In this document: piece by piece, positions 26,151-36,100 of the stretch
How positions within the stretch are numbered: the first letter of the stretch is position 1
Layout: every line of letters begins with the position of its first letter
DNA from: CAVQLX01 sp963811605
GTDB taxonomy: Bacteria > Desulfobacterota > Binatia > DP-6
Reading direction: 5' to 3'
NCBI GenBank assembly: GCA_963811605.1
Contig: CAWESA010000020.1
Location: 62,001-126,000, forward strand
Length of the DNA: 64,000 bases
Program-made: the position numbers and the translations under genes
Notes under the pieces: model-generated
The model's input: only the letters and a program-made list of their open reading frames with translations
What the model was told of the DNA's origin: nothing
Databases searched by the model: none

Positions 26151-27299
26151 TCAGCGCCGCGGCAGCCCGAGGATGCGCTGCGCCACGATGTTGCGCTGCA
26201 CCTCGCTGGTGCCGCCGGCGATCGTCATCGAGCGATCGTAGAGGTACTGCCGCGCCCAGCGTCCATTCGAGGGGGCGTGCTCGTCCCACATGAGGGCCGC
26301 GTACGGACCGAGAATCTCCATCGCCGTCTCGGAGTACTCCTGCACGAGGCTGGTGCCCATCAGCTTCATCGCCGCCGACAGGTGCGGATTCAGCCGCTCC
26401 TTCAGCGAATCGGTCAGCGACCGCATGCCGGCGTAGCGCATGATGGCCCCCTTGATGGCGAGCTCCGCGATACGCTGCCGGATGTTCGGATCCTTCGTCT
26501 TGCCCTGGCTGCGCGTCGTGGTGATGAGCCAGTCGAGCGCCTGATCGCCGCGGATGCTGCCCGCGATCCCGGAGCGCTCGTTGACCAGCGCGCTGGAGAC
26601 GATCTCCCAGCCCTGCCCTTCCTTCCCGAGCAGGTTGCCGACCGGCACCTTGACGTCGGTCATGAAGACCTCGTTGAACTCGGCGCCGCCGTCGATCTGG
26701 CGGATCGGGCGAATCTCGACGCCCGGGCTCCGCATGTCCATCAACAGAAGCGACAGGCCGCCCCACTTCGACTCGTTCGAGGTGCGCACCAGCACGAAGT
26801 ACCAGTCGGAGATGTGCGCCAGCGTGGTCCACACCTTCTGTCCGTTGACCACGTAGTAGTCGCCCTCGCGCGTCGCCTGCGTCTTGGCCGCCGCCATGTC
26901 GGAGCCCGACGACGGCTCCGAGTAGCCCGTGGCCCAGATTTCCTCCGCATCGAGGATCTTGGGGATGAAGCGCCGCTTCTGCTCGTCGGTGCCATAGCGC
27001 ATGATCGCCGGGCCGACCCACCAGATGGCCATGGCGTTGACGACGCCCGGCGCCCGCACGCGCGCCAGCTCCTCGTTGAGGATGGCCTGCTCCATCGCCG
27101 ACAGCCCGGCGCCGCCGTACTCCTTCGGCCACGACACGGCGAGGAGTCCGGCGTCGTGGAGCTTTCGCTGCCACGCGCGCATGGCGTCGAGGTCCTCGGC
27201 CAGCGATCCCGCCGCCGGGACGTTCTGCTCGAGCCAGCTGCGGACGCGGGCCCGGAAGACCTCCTCCCCTGCCGAGTACGACATGTCCATGGCCGGCAT
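26151..27299 (-). CDS. Acyl-CoA dehydrogenase family protein
   Basis: 382-residue FAD flavoenzyme. GYSEPSSGSDMAAAKTQA is the FAD/substrate motif, VWTTLAHISDWYFVLVRT a middle-domain signature, and the C-terminal IAGGTSEVQRNIVAQRILGLPR is typical of the family. It belongs to a branch common in high-GC environmental bacteria whose substrates include steroid side-chain or branched acyl-CoAs. Which is used here is unknown. It stands alone on the minus strand, divergent from the amidase remnant. Confidence 0.93.
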   Translation of the reverse strand: MPAMDMSYSAGEEVFRARVRSWLEQNVPAAGSLAEDLDAMRAWQRKLHDAGLLAVSWPKEYGGAGLSAMEQAILNEELARVRAPGVVNAMAIWWVGPAIMRYGTDEQKRRFIPKILDAEEIWATGYSEPSSGSDMAAAKTQATREGDYYVVNGQKVWTTLAHISDWYFVLVRTSNESKWGGLSLLLMDMRSPGVEIRPIRQIDGGAEFNEVFMTDVKVPVGNLLGKEGQGWEIVSSALVNERSGIAGSIRGDQALDWLITTTRSQGKTKDPNIRQRIAELAIKGAIMRYAGMRSLTDSLKERLNPHLSAAMKLMGTSLVQEYSETAMEILGPYAALMWDEHAPSNGRWARQYLYDRSMTIAGGTSEVQRNIVAQRILGLPRR

Positions 27300-27439
27300 C
27301 CTAGACCCTCGACATGCGTCGATGCCAGCCGCACGGAACTACTACACCGCCGGCGTGCTCACGACGGCAGCCTCCTTCATCTAACGCCGCGACGCCGATC
27401 CGGCGCGGGACGAGCATCGCGCTCCGCTGGCCGACGACC

Positions 27440-28083
27440 ATCGGCGTCATCCCCGACTACCTCGATCCCGGCACGTCGCCGGCGCAGATGGCGACCGCGG
27501 CGGCGCGGCGCGCCATGCTCGAGACGTTCGAGTCACTCGGCGCCACCGTCGTGGACATCACGCTCCCCGACGAGTTCGACCTCCTCACCGGAAACGCCTT
27601 CACAACGTACGCCTCCCGGAGCGGTCGGAGCCCTTCCTCACGTTTCTCAAGCAGGACGTCCGCCTGTTCGGTGTCTCGCTCAACAGCTGGATCAACGGGC
27701 TGTTCCTCGGCCGCGAGGACTACCTGAAGGGCCAGCGCGCCAAGTTCCTGCTCCTCCGGCGCGTCTTCGACCAGCTCTTCGACCAGTGCGACGTGGTCGT
27801 GCAGACGGGCCCGGTCCCGTTCGACATCCTCGGCTTCCCCGAGATCGCCTTCAACATCGGCTTCCGGCCGGACGCCGACGGACTCGCGCTCCCCATCGGC
27901 GCGATGTTCGCGGGACTACCCTACTCGGAGGATCGACTGCTCTCGCTGGTCGGCGCGTTCCAGGCCGTCACGGACTTCCAGCTTGAGCGGCCGCCCGATC
28001 CGGTGGTCGCGCTGGCTGCCCGCTTCGCGCGCGCCGTCCCGCTCCGTCTCACCTCCGAGGACGTCGACGCGAGCACACAGTGA
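27440..28083 (+). pseudogene. Remnant of an amidase-family gene (C-terminal third, frameshifted)
   Basis: Frame 2 reads IGVIPDYLDPGTSPAQMATA through DEFDLLTGNAF; at about 27600 the signal moves by one base to HNVRLPERSEPFLTFLKQDV, then NSWINGLFLGREDYLKGQ, FDILGFPEIAFNIGF and a TGA at 28081. This is the C-terminal part of an amidase-signature enzyme; the N-terminal Ser-Ser-Lys catalytic half is absent, and sequence before 27440 is not amidase-like. With a missing 5' portion plus a frame break it is a genuine pseudogene rather than a sequencing slip. It precedes aguB in the same direction. Confidence 0.8.
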
Positions 28084-28135
28084 GCGGGCGCGAGCGCATT
28101 GACAGTCCGATCCGTGAGCGGCACTGTCGCGCCCG

Positions 28136-29023
28136 ATGGCGGCGCCGGCACGATTTCTCATCGGACTCGTCCAGATGCGCATGGGCTCCGACCCCGCAGG
28201 CAACCTCGACACGGCCGTTGCCGGCATCCGCGAGGCCGCCGCCCGCGGCGCGCAGGTGGTGTGCCTTCCGGAGCTCTTTCGCACGCCGTATTTCTGCCAG
28301 CGCGAGGATGCGGCGCTGTTCGACCTGGCGGAGCCCATCCCCGGCCCCACCAGCGAGGCGCTGGCACGCGTGGCCCGCGAGCTGCGCATGGTCGTCGTCG
28401 CCTCGCTGTTCGAGCGCCGCGCCGCCGGCGTCTACCACAACACCGCCGTCGTGCTCGACACCGACGGCAGCGAGCGTGGCCGCTACCGCAAGATGCACAT
28501 CCCGGACGACCCGCTCTTCTACGAAAAATTCTACTTCACCCCGGGCGACCTGGGCTTCCGGGCCTTCGACACCGGCGTCGGCAAGATCGGAACCCTGGTG
28601 TGCTGGGACCAGTGGTATCCAGAGGCGGCGCGGCTCACCGCGCTGGCCGGCGCCGACGTGCTGTTCTACCCGACGGCCATCGGCTGGCACCCGCGCGAGA
28701 AGGCCGAGTACGGCGAGGCGCAGGCGACGGCGTGGCAGGTGATGCAGCGGGCGCACGCGATCGCCAACGGCGTGTACGTCGCGGCCGTGAATCGCGTCGG
28801 GCACGAGGGTGCGGCGGACGGCGGGATCGAGTTCTGGGGCGGATCGTTCGTGAGCGATCCGTTCGGGGTCGTCATCGCCGAGGCGTCCCGCACGGACACC
28901 GAGGTGCTGGTGGTGGAGTGCGACCGGACGCATCAGGAAGACGTCCGGCGCAACTGGCCCTTCCTGCGCGACCGGCGCATCGACGCGTACGCGCCCATCA
29001 CGAAACGTTTGCTCGACGCATGA
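28136..29023 (+). CDS. aguB: N-carbamoylputrescine amidase (nitrilase superfamily)
   Basis: 295 residues of nitrilase fold with the catalytic triad Glu46 (CLPELF), Lys119 (YRKMHIPDD) and Cys156 (LVCWDQWYPEAAR). The FYEKFYFTPGDLGF segment and overall length match N-carbamoylputrescine amidohydrolases. It releases putrescine, CO2 and ammonia. The stop overlaps the aguA start as ATGA, so the enzyme pair converting agmatine to putrescine is translationally coupled. Confidence 0.93.
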   Translation: MAAPARFLIGLVQMRMGSDPAGNLDTAVAGIREAAARGAQVVCLPELFRTPYFCQREDAALFDLAEPIPGPTSEALARVARELRMVVVASLFERRAAGVYHNTAVVLDTDGSERGRYRKMHIPDDPLFYEKFYFTPGDLGFRAFDTGVGKIGTLVCWDQWYPEAARLTALAGADVLFYPTAIGWHPREKAEYGEAQATAWQVMQRAHAIANGVYVAAVNRVGHEGAADGGIEFWGGSFVSDPFGVVIAEASRTDTEVLVVECDRTHQEDVRRNWPFLRDRRIDAYAPITKRLLDA

Positions 29024-30099
29024 TCCCCCCGGCGGGTACCCCCGCGGCGCAGGGCCTCCGCATGCCTGCGGAGTGGGAACCCCATGCCGCCACCTGGCTC
29101 GCGTGGCCCCACGAGCGCAGCGACTGGCCCGGTCCCGGCAAGCTCGAGGCCGTGCGCTGGGTCTACACCGAGATCATGCGCCACCTGGTGCCCGGCGAGC
29201 GTGTGCGCGTGCTGGTCCAGGACGAGGCGCTCGAGCGACAGGCGCGGACGATGCTGCGGCGCGCGGGCGTCGACGCCGGTCGGGTCGACTGGTTCCGGAT
29301 CCCGACCGATCGAGCCTGGACGCGCGACTACTGCCCGCTCTTCGTCCGCGGTCAGGACGGTGACGTCGGCCTGGTCGGCTGGCGCTTCACCGGCTGGGCG
29401 AAGTATCCCAACTACAAGCGCGACACCGCCGTGCCGCAGCGGCTGGCTCGCCGCCTGCGCCGGCCGCTCTGGCTGCCCGCGATCGGAGCCGACGGCATGC
29501 GGCGGCGCGTGGTGCTGGAGGGCGGCGCCATCGACGTGAACGGCTGCGGCGCGCTGCTCACCACCGAGGAGTGCCTGCTGAGCCCCGTGCAGGCACGCAA
29601 CCCCGGCCTGTCGCGTCCGGACCTGGAGCGCATCCTCGGCGATCACCTGGGCGTCCGGAAGGTGCTGTGGCTGGGCGAGGGGATCGCGGGGGACGACACG
29701 CACGGCCACGTCGACGACCTGGCCCGCTTCGTCGACCCGCGCACCGTGGCGCTCGCGGTGTGCGAGGATCCCACCGATGACAACTACGACCGGCTGCGCG
29801 ACAACCGGGACCGCCTGCGCGCGATGACCGATCAGGACGGCGCGCCGTTGCGCATCGTCGAGCTGCCCATGCCGTCGCCCGTCAGCTTCGACGGCCAGCG
29901 TCTGCCAGCGAGCTACGCCAACTTCTACGTCGGCAACGCCGTCGTCCTGGCGCCGACGTTCAACGACCCGGCCGACCGCCGGGCGCTCGGCATCCTGGCC
30001 GACCTCTTTCCCACTCGGCGCGTGGTCGGTATCCATGCAGTGGACCTGGTCCTCGGGCTCGGGACGCTCCACTGCATGACGCAGCAGGAGCCGGCGTAG
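29020..30099 (+). CDS. aguA: Agmatine deiminase
   Basis: 359-residue guanidine-modifying enzyme (peptidyl-arginine-deiminase fold) converting agmatine to N-carbamoylputrescine. MPAEWEPHAATWLAWPH opens the domain; DRAWTRDYCPLFV, DDTHGHVDDLARF and the terminal catalytic Cys352 in LGTLHCMTQQEPA are all present. The pathway gives an arginine-decarboxylase route to putrescine; no arginine decarboxylase gene is in the window. Confidence 0.95.
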   Translation: MIPPAGTPAAQGLRMPAEWEPHAATWLAWPHERSDWPGPGKLEAVRWVYTEIMRHLVPGERVRVLVQDEALERQARTMLRRAGVDAGRVDWFRIPTDRAWTRDYCPLFVRGQDGDVGLVGWRFTGWAKYPNYKRDTAVPQRLARRLRRPLWLPAIGADGMRRRVVLEGGAIDVNGCGALLTTEECLLSPVQARNPGLSRPDLERILGDHLGVRKVLWLGEGIAGDDTHGHVDDLARFVDPRTVALAVCEDPTDDNYDRLRDNRDRLRAMTDQDGAPLRIVELPMPSPVSFDGQRLPASYANFYVGNAVVLAPTFNDPADRRALGILADLFPTRRVVGIHAVDLVLGLGTLHCMTQQEPA

Positions 30100-30203
30100 A
30101 CTCCGGCATCGGCGCGTCGGGGACGCAGCAACGATCTCGAGGAGAAAGCGGGTGGCCCATGAGCGGAGCCACCACGGACGGCCCCTAGGCGGACGGAACG
30201 ACC

Positions 30204-31844
30204 ATGCAGGTTGCGCTGACCGTCAACGGTCGCACACGACGCCTGGACCTCGACCCGTGCACCACCCTGCTCGACGCCCTCCGCGAGCTGCTCCACCTCA
30301 CCGGCACCAAGAAGGGCTGCGACCACGGGCAGTGCGGTGCCTGCACCGTCCTGGTCAACGGCCGCCGCATCAACTCGTGCCTCACCCTGGCGGTCATGCA
30401 CGAAGGCGACGAGATCGGCACCATCGAAGGCCTGGGTACGCCCGGCGCGCTGCACCCCCTGCAGGCCGCCTTCATCGAGCACGACGCCTTCCAGTGCGGC
30501 TACTTCGTTGAACGCGCCGGTCAAGATCGCGATGACGCGGCAGCAGATCTTTCATCTCGTCGGTGTGCGTCCCATGACGAGCCAGCGGGTGCGCCTCGGC
30601 GCCGGCCGGGACGGCCGATTGGTCGCCATCGGCCAGGACGTCACCATGCACACGAGCCCGATGGCGGAGTATGCCGAGCAGAGCGCAGTCGCGGCGCGTG
30701 ACCTCTACGCCGCGCCCAATCGGCTGACGCGTCACCGGCTGACGCCGCTCGACCTGCCACGAGGGGAGGACGTCCGCTTTCCGGGGGACGCGCCGGGCTT
30801 GCTGGCGTTCGAATCGGCGCTCGACGAGCTCGCGCATGCGCTCGGCATGGACCCCATCGAGCTGCGTGTCCTGAACGAGCCCACGGTGCATCCCGAAAGC
30901 ACCCTGCCCTTCAGTGACCGCCGTCTGGTCGAATGCAAGCGGGAAGGGGCGCGCCGGTTCGGCTGGGAGCGTCGGGCGCAGAAGCCAGCCACGCTGCAGG
31001 AAGGCCGCTGGCTGGTTGGCTACGGCATGGCGGCCGCCGTCCGCATGCAATTTCAGGCGCCGACCAAGGTGAAGGTACGGATGGGTCCGGACGGGATCGC
31101 CGTCGTTCAGACGGACATGACCGACATCGGCACGGGGACGTACACGATCGTGACCCAGGTCGCTGCCGACACGCTCGGCCTGTCACTCGATCGGGTGCGG
31201 GTCGAGCTGGGGCGTTCGGACTACCCGGCCGGCGCGGGCTCGGGCGGCTCGTGGGGCGCCTCCAACACGTGTACGGCGGTCCACCGCGCGTGCCTGGCGC
31301 TGCGCGAGAAGGTGCGCGAAGGCGTGCCCCGCGAGGCGGTGGAGCGGAGGGCGATATCCCCGGCATGTCGGAGGAGCCGCACTACCAGCGCTACGCGATC
31401 CACGCGTACGGGGCCCAGTTCGTCGAGGTCGGCGTCGACGTGGACACGGCCGAGGTCCGGCTGCGGCGGATGCTGGGCGTCTTCTCGGCCGGCCGTACCC
31501 TGAACGCCAAGACCGCGCGCTCCCAGCTGATCGGCGGCATGACCTTCGGCGTCAGCGCGGCTCTGCTCGAAGAGGGCGTCGTCGACACACGCACCGGGGC
31601 CTTCCTGAACCGCGATCTCGCCGGCTACCTGGTGCCGGTGAACGCCGACATGCCCGATATCGATGCCGTCTGCCTCGACGGGAGCGACGACAAGGCCAAT
31701 GTACTCGGCGCCAAGGGCGTCGGCGAGCTGGGCAACTGCGGGGCCAACGCGGCCGTCGCGAACGCGGTGTTCAACGCGACCGGGGTACGCGTGCGCGACC
31801 TTCCCATCACGCTCGCGAAGCTGCTGCACGGGTTGCCGAGATAG
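30204..31844 (+). pseudogene. Collapsed xanthine/aldehyde oxidoreductase locus (iron-sulfur subunit fused to fragments of the Mo subunit)
   Basis: The 5' part encodes a proper [2Fe-2S] N-terminus (KKGCDHGQCGACTVLVNGRR) but breaks off inside the second cluster motif right after QCGY. From about 30510 another frame gives Mo-subunit sequence: KIAMTRQQIFHLVGVRPMTS, QTDMTDIGTGTYTIVTQVAA and GSGGSWGASNTCTAVHRACL. A second break near 31340-31370 leads in a third frame to GAQFVEVGVDVDTAEVRLRR, LGAKGVGELGNCGANAAVAN and the C-terminus. The rest of the iron-sulfur subunit, the whole FAD subunit and parts of the Mo subunit are missing. This is deletion-driven decay of a paoABC/xdh-like operon. Confidence 0.85.
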
Positions 31845-31882
31845 CGCACGGCACGCGAACGCAGAAGGCGCTCTGCGCTCGC

Positions 31883-32410
31883 CTACGAGGCGGGCGCCTT
31901 CGGCCCGATGACGACGACGTACTCCTGGTCGGGCGCCAGCGCGATCCCGGGCCAGTTGGGATCCGTCCGCTTGCGCTCCTCGAAGTACGGCCGGTAGCCG
32001 GTGCCCGTCTTCCATTCGAAGCTCGTCGCCTCGAGCGCCTGCTGCGCCGTGGTCACGTAGGGCGGCGGCTCCTCGGCCGCGATCAGGATGCTCAGCCCGG
32101 GCTTCAGCATCATGCCGGTCACCGTCTGCGTGCTCGTCTCCCAGCCGGCCTGCTTGAAGACGCCTTCGAGCGCCTCCTCGAGCCCCGCGGCCTCGGCATC
32201 GTTGGGCGGTACCGCGAACCAGACCTTGCGGACCGGTCCCTGCTCCGCCCCCAGCGCCGCCAGCATGGCGGCGCGCTCGCCGTCGGTGAGCCGGCGCGCG
32301 GCGGGGGCGCTCGGCGCGGGGGTCGTTTCCGACTTGGCGGGCTCCCGTTCGGGGGCGCTGCACCCCATCAGTCCGAGAAGCGCGATCGCCATGCAGGCCG
32401 CTGCTCGCAT
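31883..32410 (-). CDS. Predicted lipoprotein of unknown function
   Basis: 175 residues with a lipoprotein signal: AIALLGLMGC, lipidated Cys17 followed by SAPEREPAKS, so outer-membrane sorting is likely. The mature part has a short Pro/Ala linker, then a compact domain (LTDGERAAMLAALGAEQGP to IALAPDQEYVVVIGPKAP). I choose the ATG at 32410 because the signal peptide starts there; the frame begins 11 codons earlier. No family recognised. Confidence 0.75.
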   Translation of the reverse strand: MRAAACMAIALLGLMGCSAPEREPAKSETTPAPSAPAARRLTDGERAAMLAALGAEQGPVRKVWFAVPPNDAEAAGLEEALEGVFKQAGWETSTQTVTGMMLKPGLSILIAAEEPPPYVTTAQQALEATSFEWKTGTGYRPYFEERKRTDPNWPGIALAPDQEYVVVIGPKAPAS

Positions 32411-32468
32411 GGGGCGCGTGTCTAGCGCGTCCGCGCCGCGCACGCCAGACGCGCCGGCCCGCCCGTGC

Positions 32469-33107
32469 TCAGGGCTTCGGGATGCGGAGCCGCGCGCTCA
32501 CCATCGCCGCACCGCTCAGCGCGTAGAGCAGCACGAGGGGATGGAAGTAGCCGCGTCCGAGCCGCAACCTCCCGAGCCAGAGGTCCTCTCCGACGGCCCC
32601 CTGCTGCCAGGCCACCCACAGCACGCCGACCAGCACCAGGCTCGTCGGGATGGGGGTGCCCTCGTAGTACTTCACCTTGCCGGTGCCGCCGGACAGCACC
32701 GAGGCGGTGACGTTGTAGCGCGCCAGGCGGCTCACCCCGCAGCACACGAACGCACACAGGACGATCGCGTCCCAGGCGCCCCGCATGCCGAGGGTGAACG
32801 CGAGCACCGCCGGAGCGACGCCGAATGACACGACGTCGGCCAGCGAGTCGAGATCGGCGCCGAACGGCGAATGCCGCCGTCCCCGTGCCACGATGCCGTC
32901 CGCGAGATCGAGCAGCAACGCGAGCGGCAGCAGCACGAAGGCGCCGGCGAGGTACGGGTCATGCCGTCCGCCCTCGAGGTAGTTGAGGCAGAAGAAGATC
33001 GCACCCGTGCCGCAGGCTGCGTTCCCGAGCGTGAGAAAGTCGGCGGGCGCGAAGGAGCGCAGAAGCGCACGGGGGCGGGCCCGCGGCGCGGCGGCGGCGT
33101 CCGGCAT
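32469..33107 (-). CDS. pssA: CDP-alcohol phosphatidyltransferase, phosphatidylserine synthase type
   Basis: 212-residue inner-membrane enzyme. The CDP-alcohol phosphotransferase signature D-G-x2-A-R-x8-G-x3-D-x3-D is complete (DGIVAR, then GADLDSLAD, about residues 70-91). FLTLGNAACGTGAIFFCLN at the N-terminus is typical of CDP-diacylglycerol-serine O-phosphatidyltransferase, first step to phosphatidylethanolamine. No psd gene is adjacent. Confidence 0.88.
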   Translation of the reverse strand: MPDAAAAPRARPRALLRSFAPADFLTLGNAACGTGAIFFCLNYLEGGRHDPYLAGAFVLLPLALLLDLADGIVARGRRHSPFGADLDSLADVVSFGVAPAVLAFTLGMRGAWDAIVLCAFVCCGVSRLARYNVTASVLSGGTGKVKYYEGTPIPTSLVLVGVLWVAWQQGAVGEDLWLGRLRLGRGYFHPLVLLYALSGAAMVSARLRIPKP

Positions 33108-33155
33108 GCGGGCGATGTAGCGGCCTCGCCCCGGAATTGCGAGCGCTCCGAGGGT

Positions 33156-36100
33156 TCAGCGAGGTCCTAGAGGCCCCAGCAGTCCTGACAACGGCTCATT
33201 CAAGGTCGGAAACTGCGTCACGAGAAGCGCAGCGATGGGGAGTACGAGGTAGGTGAAGACTTGGCCGAGGAACGCCGCATCAAAGTCGATCCGGCCCGCG
33301 GTACGCTTGGCGATCCGGCTGACAACCTCGTTTCGCTCAACCTGGAGAAGGAGCGTCACCGTCACCACCATGACGGCGCCGAAAGTGAGAGCGATCCAAC
33401 TCAGCAAGCCGTGCTGCGGGCGAAAGGGGTAGGAAGACACGGCGAGAAGAGCCAGTAACGCCACGGCGATCGCACTCGCCATCAGGTTCTTGAGGTGCGC
33501 GAAAGCATAGCCGACGAAGCGAACGATCTCGACGGCGACGAACTCCTCCACCAAACGCAGCAAGACCACGGGTCGCCGCCGAAAGCCGGTAACGACGTCT
33601 GCGACCGGCGGATCACGTGGCGTCACCGCGAACTCACGTGCGTCACCGTACCGGTCTGGCACGACCGGCTCGTCGAGCCATTGCGGAACAAGAAATCCTG
33701 CCAGGAGGGATCCCGCCAGCCGGGAGAGGGTCCCCTGGGCCGCGGTCTGGTACGCGCACGTCCAGGTCGGTCGCGTGGCGACGGCCGCCAGTTCCAGTTC
33801 GATCTCCAATGCCCGCCGCGTGTGCCATTCCTCAAGAGGACTCTGAGGTGCCAGCGTTCGCAGCATACGCAGCTGATCCATGTCATATCGTAGTTCGGAT
33901 GCGCCGCTCGGGTGATGCGACCATCGCAGACCCATGGTCCGCCCGAGATCCGCCGGCAGCCGGCCGAAGGCATCGCCCAGCGGCCCCCAGGCAAGAGCCC
34001 GCAACAATCGTCGGAGCTGCTGCCACAGGATCAGCGCCGAGCTGGCGAGGTACGCAGCTCCTGCCAGCAGGACCACGTACGTCATGACGACGACCGAACC
34101 GAGCAACCACGGCTCCATGGTGACGACCCCTCGGCGCAGCAGGATGACCATGGTGAACATGCCGACAGCGCCGGCCGCACAGACCGGCAACCAGCCAATC
34201 GGACTCGTCGCGATTGGCGTGCGGGCCGCGGCCTGACAAACACCGTCTACCAAGGCGCCAAGATCCGGGGGCAGCCCACTCCGGAAACCGCTCACCCGAT
34301 CCAGCGCCTCATCGCCGGTCAGGGGAGCACGAGCATGCGCCAACCGGCGCCGTCGTAAACCGGCATACGAAAGCACAATGAGCCCCGTCGACAGAAACGA
34401 CCACGGAAGCACCGGCGACAGTCCGCTGGAGAGGTGCACCGCACGCTGCGCGAGCAGAAGGGCACTCAAAGTGCCCCGCGCGGGCGCCAGGCAATACATC
34501 GTCACGAGGGCGCCAACCCCCAACACGAGCGGCAATGCACTCTCGATCCTGGGCCACCAACCCTTGGCGAGCCAGCACTCCTTCCATGTGACGTATGCCG
34601 CGGTCAGGAGCACCCCGGTGCTTACCGCGAGGCATAACGCTATGAGCGTCCCGTCCCATGTCGACGACCATCCCCATCGAAGCCGCCAAAGATAGGACGG
34701 ATAAAAGCCTGCCCCGAGCAACGTCACGAACAGCGCACTCGCCGCAAAGCCGACTTCCTGCCCATCGCGATGTGCAGCACCCGCCCAGGACACACTTCGA
34801 CACGCCGGTACGGGAATCTTCCAGTCGAACCGGCCGCTGCAGTAGGCCAGGCAGATCACTGATGCGAGGACACAGAACGTCACCAGCAGCAGCGCAAATG
34901 CCCCAAGATTGCCGTACGTTGGCACATCGCCACTCGCTCCTCGGGGCCACACGTCGACCGGCCACATCGCCCCTCGCCCGACGGCGGTAAGCCACACAAT
35001 CGCGCTCTCGTCTCTGCCTGTCGTCGCCGACCAGCGCGCTTTCTGCCGACTGGTGTCCCTACACACCCCCCCGTCATCAAGTTCCTTCCCCTGGCCGCGG
35101 ATGGTGCAGAGTACATCGAGCATCGCGGCATACAGCCCGGCGTCCCAAGCGCTCGGGAACTGCAACCACGTTTGTGTGTCAGTACCATAGCGGGTCAGGG
35201 AGAAATATGACGACAGCCCGAGCGTACCGTACAGGTCTCTCGTATAACGGGGATGAGTAAGCACAATGTCTCCGCCGTAGGCGAAAACGACGGCATCTGG
35301 AATCTGCTGTCGAACCAGGTGCGTGAGGAACATCGTATCCGTAACATTGCTCCCGATGATCCCCACGAACGTCGGATCCTGTTCGCTCGCACGCAGAAGA
35401 AGATTCGAGAGCACGCGGTCGGCAACGTTTGCTGCTGTGATCGGGTATAGGCTCGGCGGTACATCGATTGCGTGTTTCGGCGGCTCGGGGCTGAGCGCCA
35501 GCGCTGTTCGAGCCGCTGGATCGAGCTGCGTGGCCGCGTCCGCACCAAGCCCCCGCTCACGAACATGTGCCGACCATAGCTGGGATACATGCAGCGGATA
35601 CGGAAGATAAGTGAGGGAGAATCCATCCGCTCGGGGTGGACTCCCGCCTACGGCTCGGCCATACGAGGTGTCTGCCTCATGAAGCAGAACCACCCGGGGA
35701 CCCCCTATGGCCCGCTCAGCCAGAAACGCCAACAGAACTGCCTGCATGTGATCGCTCGAGTCCACGAACGACAAGACATCGTTTGCTGGCTGCGAGCACT
35801 TCCCCTGGACGAATGGTGTCGCGCACATCGCCAAGGATTCCAGTTGTCGTGCGCTCGTGGCACTCCCGGTCACAAAACGAAGCCGGTATCCCGCACGGGT
35901 CAGATCCGCCCGGCGGCGCACGCTGAGTTCACGCCACGGAGGCGCTGCCCCTGAAAAGTATGGACCGACGACCGGGACAACAGCGCTGTGCTCGACTCGG
36001 TTTCGAGCAGGCGAGGACAACTCGAGCGCAATGGCCAGCGTCGTGTCGAGCACATGCGCGTCGGCTCCGAACGTCGGCGTTTCGCCGACCAGGAGCAGGA

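Noticed and set aside
30159..30188. Nine-codon frame (ATG AGC GGA ... TAG) after an AGGAG, just before the Mo-hydroxylase ruin
   Set aside because: Too short, no regulated codon run and no hairpin after it; not a credible leader peptide.
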